This document shows positions 14,191-16,197 of a stretch of DNA of 16,197 nucleotides, piece after piece. A program made the translations under genes and the position numbers. Source of the DNA: Methanosarcinales archaeon (GTDB lineage Archaea; Halobacteriota; Syntropharchaeia; Alkanophagales; Methanospirareceae); contig JAODGL010000178.1 of NCBI GenBank assembly GCA_025464585.1, forward strand, positions 1-16,197, read 5' to 3'. A model generated the notes under the pieces. That model ran no database searches. It was not told the DNA's origin and was given only the letters and a program-made list of their open reading frames with translations. Every line of letters starts with the position of its first letter. Position 1 is the stretch's first letter.

Positions 14191-14935
14191 AATCCCCCTC
14201 CTTCCTCTTACAATAACAATCTATCGTGCAATGCAGACATTCATGAAACCTTTGAGAGCGATTACCATTATCCACAGCAGCATTCTTAAACAACATCTCA
14301 TTTGATTTAACCTGCTGGATTTTACCCCCACTTAAAACCACAATTCTATCGCCCATCTCCTCTGCATCTGCTAAATTATGCGTGACAAGTACCGTTGTGA
14401 TGCCCAACTCTCGCTGTATCTGACGAATTTCTCTTCTCAGACATTTACACATCCCGATGTCCAGGCTGTTGAAGGGCTCATCGAGGAGCAATACCTCTGG
14501 AGAAGTAGCAAATGCCCTGGCAAGCGCCACCCGCTGCTTCTCACCACCGCTGAGACCCTTCGGATACCTGTGTTTTAGATGCTCTATTTTCATCAACTTT
14601 AATAATTCATCCACTTCCTCCGCAATTTCCTCCCTCCTTTTACCACGCACTCTCAAGCTGTAACCGACATTGGAGGCGACATCGAGGTGAGGGAACAATG
14701 CTAAGTTCTGGAATAAGTAACCAATCTGCCGCTCATTTGCAGGCACCTTATCAACTGGAACGCCATCAAAGAGAACCGTTCCCTCATAATCAACCAATCC
14801 CGCAATAATATTAAGCAATGTAGTTTTCCCTGCTCCATTCGGTCCTAAAACTACCAGTAACTCGCCGTCAAGTACCTTCATGTCCAGGTTGCTGAACACA
14901 TGATTCCTGATGTTTCTTAATTCTATGGCTGGCAT
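14156..14935 (-). CDS. ABC transporter ATP-binding protein with Cys-rich C-terminal tail
   Basis: 259 residues. Walker A GPNGAGKTT (31-39), Q-loop LFQN, signature LSGGEKQ (128-134), Walker B VLLLDEP (148-154), D-loop SLD and H-loop His186. It is like the ATPases of molybdate/tungstate and NitT/TauT importers. After residue 215 comes an extra tail with Cys233, 236, 240 and 242 (CLHCTIDCYC) and Cys257, not a part of the nucleotide-binding fold; it could bind a metal or an Fe-S cluster. The last 35 bp are shared with the amidotransferase gene. GAGGT precedes the ATG at 14935. It energises the permease 115 bp upstream. Confidence 0.92.
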   Translation of the reverse strand: MPAIELRNIRNHVFSNLDMKVLDGELLVVLGPNGAGKTTLLNIIAGLVDYEGTVLFDGVPVDKVPANERQIGYLFQNLALFPHLDVASNVGYSLRVRGKRREEIAEEVDELLKLMKIEHLKHRYPKGLSGGEKQRVALARAFATSPEVLLLDEPFNSLDIGMCKCLRREIRQIQRELGITTVLVTHNLADAEEMGDRIVVLSGGKIQQVKSNEMLFKNAAVDNGNRSQRFHECLHCTIDCYCKRKEGDYESADSPACRM

Positions 14936-15054
14936 ACGCTACCTCGCAACTGCAAAATGCAAATTGCAAATTGGAAAATGCAAATTTTGCACTTTATACT
15001 TTTCATTTTTCATTGTCTGTTCAAAATTCGGTGAATTTTGAGCAGATACGCTAC
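14934..15054. repeat. Spacer with flanking 9-bp direct repeats and TGCAAA-rich core
   Basis: ATACGCTAC occurs at 14934-14942 and 15046-15054, at both ends of the only sizeable spacer in this operon. Between them lie several TGCAAA/TTGCAAATT words (14950-14990), an A/T-rich stretch and the hairpin at 15016-15046. The flanking repeats would fit a target-site duplication left by a small inserted element, but I see no terminal inverted repeats. Confidence 0.4.
15016..15046 (-). repeat. Intercistronic hairpin after the permease stop
   Basis: Arms TCTGTTCAAAATTC and GAATTTTGAGCAGA (one G-T pair) around GGT, 4 nt downstream of the permease stop. No T-run follows on the minus strand, so it is more likely an mRNA-stability or processing hairpin than a terminator. 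Confidence 0.5.
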
Positions 15055-15800
15055 TCCCACTCATTTGTGATTCTCCGCTCCATAAATTGAAAAAATCGTT
15101 CAAATGCGAGGCACATCACCGAAAGAACCATCAGACAGACGATTATTACATCCATACGCAGCAAACTCTCTGACCTTATCATCAGAGCTCCTATACCCGT
15201 GGGAATCGCAACCATCTCCGCTGCTATCACCACCCTCCATGCCATACCCGCCTCTAACCTCAATCCAGTAAAGATGTTGGGTATAGCCAGCGGCAGGACG
15301 ACCGTGGTTAAAATCTTCGTATCTGATGCACCCAGTGTTCTTGCAGCTTTGATGACCCCTCGGTCAACGCCTTTGATGCCTGTAATCGTGTTGTAAAGAA
15401 CCGGGAAGAACGAACAGAGAAATATCAATGCGACTGGTAACAGCTCATTTATCCCTATCCAGACCATAAGCAATGGTGCCCAGCCGAGAGCGGGAATGGG
15501 GTAAAGCAGACTGAAAATCGGGTGGAATGACTTGTTGACGAATTCTTTACTGCCCATCACGATTCCTACGAGAATGCCGGCGGCGGAACCCAGTAGAAAG
15601 CCTGCCAGTACTCTGAACAGACTGCTCAGAATATTATCCAGTAACACACCACTGACCGCCAGGTGGTAAAATTCTATCATCACGGCAGAAAAGGGGGGAA
15701 ATATGTATCTTGGGACAAGATTCAGTTGAGCGATGCACTCCCATAATATTACGAATGCAATGACAGGTAGTATCCCGGTCAGCACGCTTTTAATTCTCAT
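15051..15800 (-). CDS. ABC transporter permease, NitT/TauT (SsuC/TauC) type
   Basis: 249 residues with about six membrane helices and the coupling EAA loop AARTLGASDTKILTTVVLPLA (20 residues of it around 165-185), followed by PNIFTGLRLEAGMAWR. Family members import sulfonates, nitrate, cyanate, pyrimidine precursors and similar small compounds; the substrate here is not evident. I chose the ATG at 15800; an in-frame TTG at 15824 would add eight residues (MIQDSYGN) but lacks a better ribosome binding site. It overlaps the binding-protein gene by 11 bp. The stop is followed by a hairpin. Confidence 0.9.
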   Translation of the reverse strand: MRIKSVLTGILPVIAFVILWECIAQLNLVPRYIFPPFSAVMIEFYHLAVSGVLLDNILSSLFRVLAGFLLGSAAGILVGIVMGSKEFVNKSFHPIFSLLYPIPALGWAPLLMVWIGINELLPVALIFLCSFFPVLYNTITGIKGVDRGVIKAARTLGASDTKILTTVVLPLAIPNIFTGLRLEAGMAWRVVIAAEMVAIPTGIGALMIRSESLLRMDVIIVCLMVLSVMCLAFERFFQFMERRITNEWE

Positions 15801-16197
15801 ATTCCCGTAAGAATCTTGTATCAAGAATATCTTCGGCTTTCAGTCCTTCCTCAATATAACCCAATTTCACCATGTAATCTATCGTCTCCTGAACAGATTC
15901 TGCATCTATGTCAGTCGTGTAGTTCAGTCTGCTAATTGATCTGTTTATGATCTCAGGTTTTGTGTCCAGCAGATTGGCAAGAATTACGGCGGTGCGCTCA
16001 GGATTTTCATTCACCCAGCTCGTTGCTTTTTGTGTGACCTTAACCAGTTTTCTCACGGTTTCCGGGTCATTCTCTATGAGGTCGGTTTTCACAACAAGGA
16101 CGCTACCCTGCATATCTTGCCACAGGTCCTGACTTTTGATGAGCATGGGAAAGCCCATGGACTCGGCAACGGTTGCATGATGCTCAGGCAAAAATGC
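15790..16197 (-). CDS. ABC transporter substrate-binding protein, NMT1/SsuA-like, C-terminal part
   Basis: The last 135 residues of a periplasmic-type binding protein; the gene enters from the right edge with no start in the window (an in-frame TTG at 16191 is an internal Leu). FLPEHHATVAESMGF, the ligand-loop part, is followed by LVVKTDLIENDPETVRKLVK and AVILANLLDTKPEI, typical of NMT1/SsuA-like proteins. The N-terminal signal or lipobox and most of the ligand pocket are outside the window, so substrate cannot be judged. It overlaps the permease gene by 11 bp. Confidence 0.85.
   Translation of the reverse strand, partial: AFLPEHHATVAESMGFPMLIKSQDLWQDMQGSVLVVKTDLIENDPETVRKLVKVTQKATSWVNENPERTAVILANLLDTKPEIINRSISRLNYTTDIDAESVQETIDYMVKLGYIEEGLKAEDILDTRFLREYEN

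Noticed and set aside
14186..14193. TTTCATAA at the start of the amidotransferase gene
   Set aside because: It is simply ATGAAA with preceding bases on the coding strand, a half-site only, and is not at a promoter position.

Overview
The window looks archaeal, probably an anaerobic euryarchaeon of the Methanophagales (ANME-1), Syntrophoarchaeum or Archaeoglobi kind. This rests on a glutamate synthase split into separate genes, a type I glutamine synthetase without an adenylylation tyrosine, GGAGG-type ribosome binding sites with many overlapping starts, and short T-runs as likely terminators. The lineage is an inference; no rRNA or tRNA is present to settle it.

Left block (1-8306), ammonium uptake and assimilation. 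On the minus strand run amt2-glnK2, then amt1-glnK1, then glnA-ferredoxin-FAD oxidoreductase-gltB1 (gltB1 leaves the window on the left). Amt channels bring in ammonium, the PII proteins gate them, glutamine synthetase makes glutamine, and the ferredoxin/flavoprotein pair probably feeds electrons to the split glutamate synthase. Divergent from glnA is a ribbon-helix-helix regulator on the plus strand. glnA, amt1 and amt2 share a palindrome (TTTCATAA, 3 bp, TTATGAAA) and a core element (TTCTCAAATAGT on the coding strand), separated by a distance that differs by exactly 10 bp between promoters. I propose a small nitrogen regulon whose likeliest regulator is the ribbon-helix-helix protein.

Middle block (about 8340-12320), accessory, plus strand, visibly more AT-rich. 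A 51-residue Cys-containing ORF (ATGA overlap), a two-repeat protein broken by a frameshift in a T9 run, a PD-(D/E)XK nuclease-like/VWA fusion protein, and then a 326-residue protein with four N-terminal cysteines. This resembles an uncharacterised conflict/defence module. It is followed by about 520 bp without a clear gene, holding an attC-like nested hairpin.

Right block (12325-16197), minus strand, tightly packed: a NitT/TauT-like ABC importer (binding protein, partial; permease; ATPase with a Cys-rich tail), a stand-alone class I glutamine amidotransferase, and a NifV-type homocitrate synthase. Overlaps and abutting stop/start codons suggest one operon, interrupted only by a 115-bp spacer rich in TGCAAA motifs, with a hairpin and flanking 9-bp direct repeats. 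NifV suggests the organism fixes nitrogen, which fits the left block.
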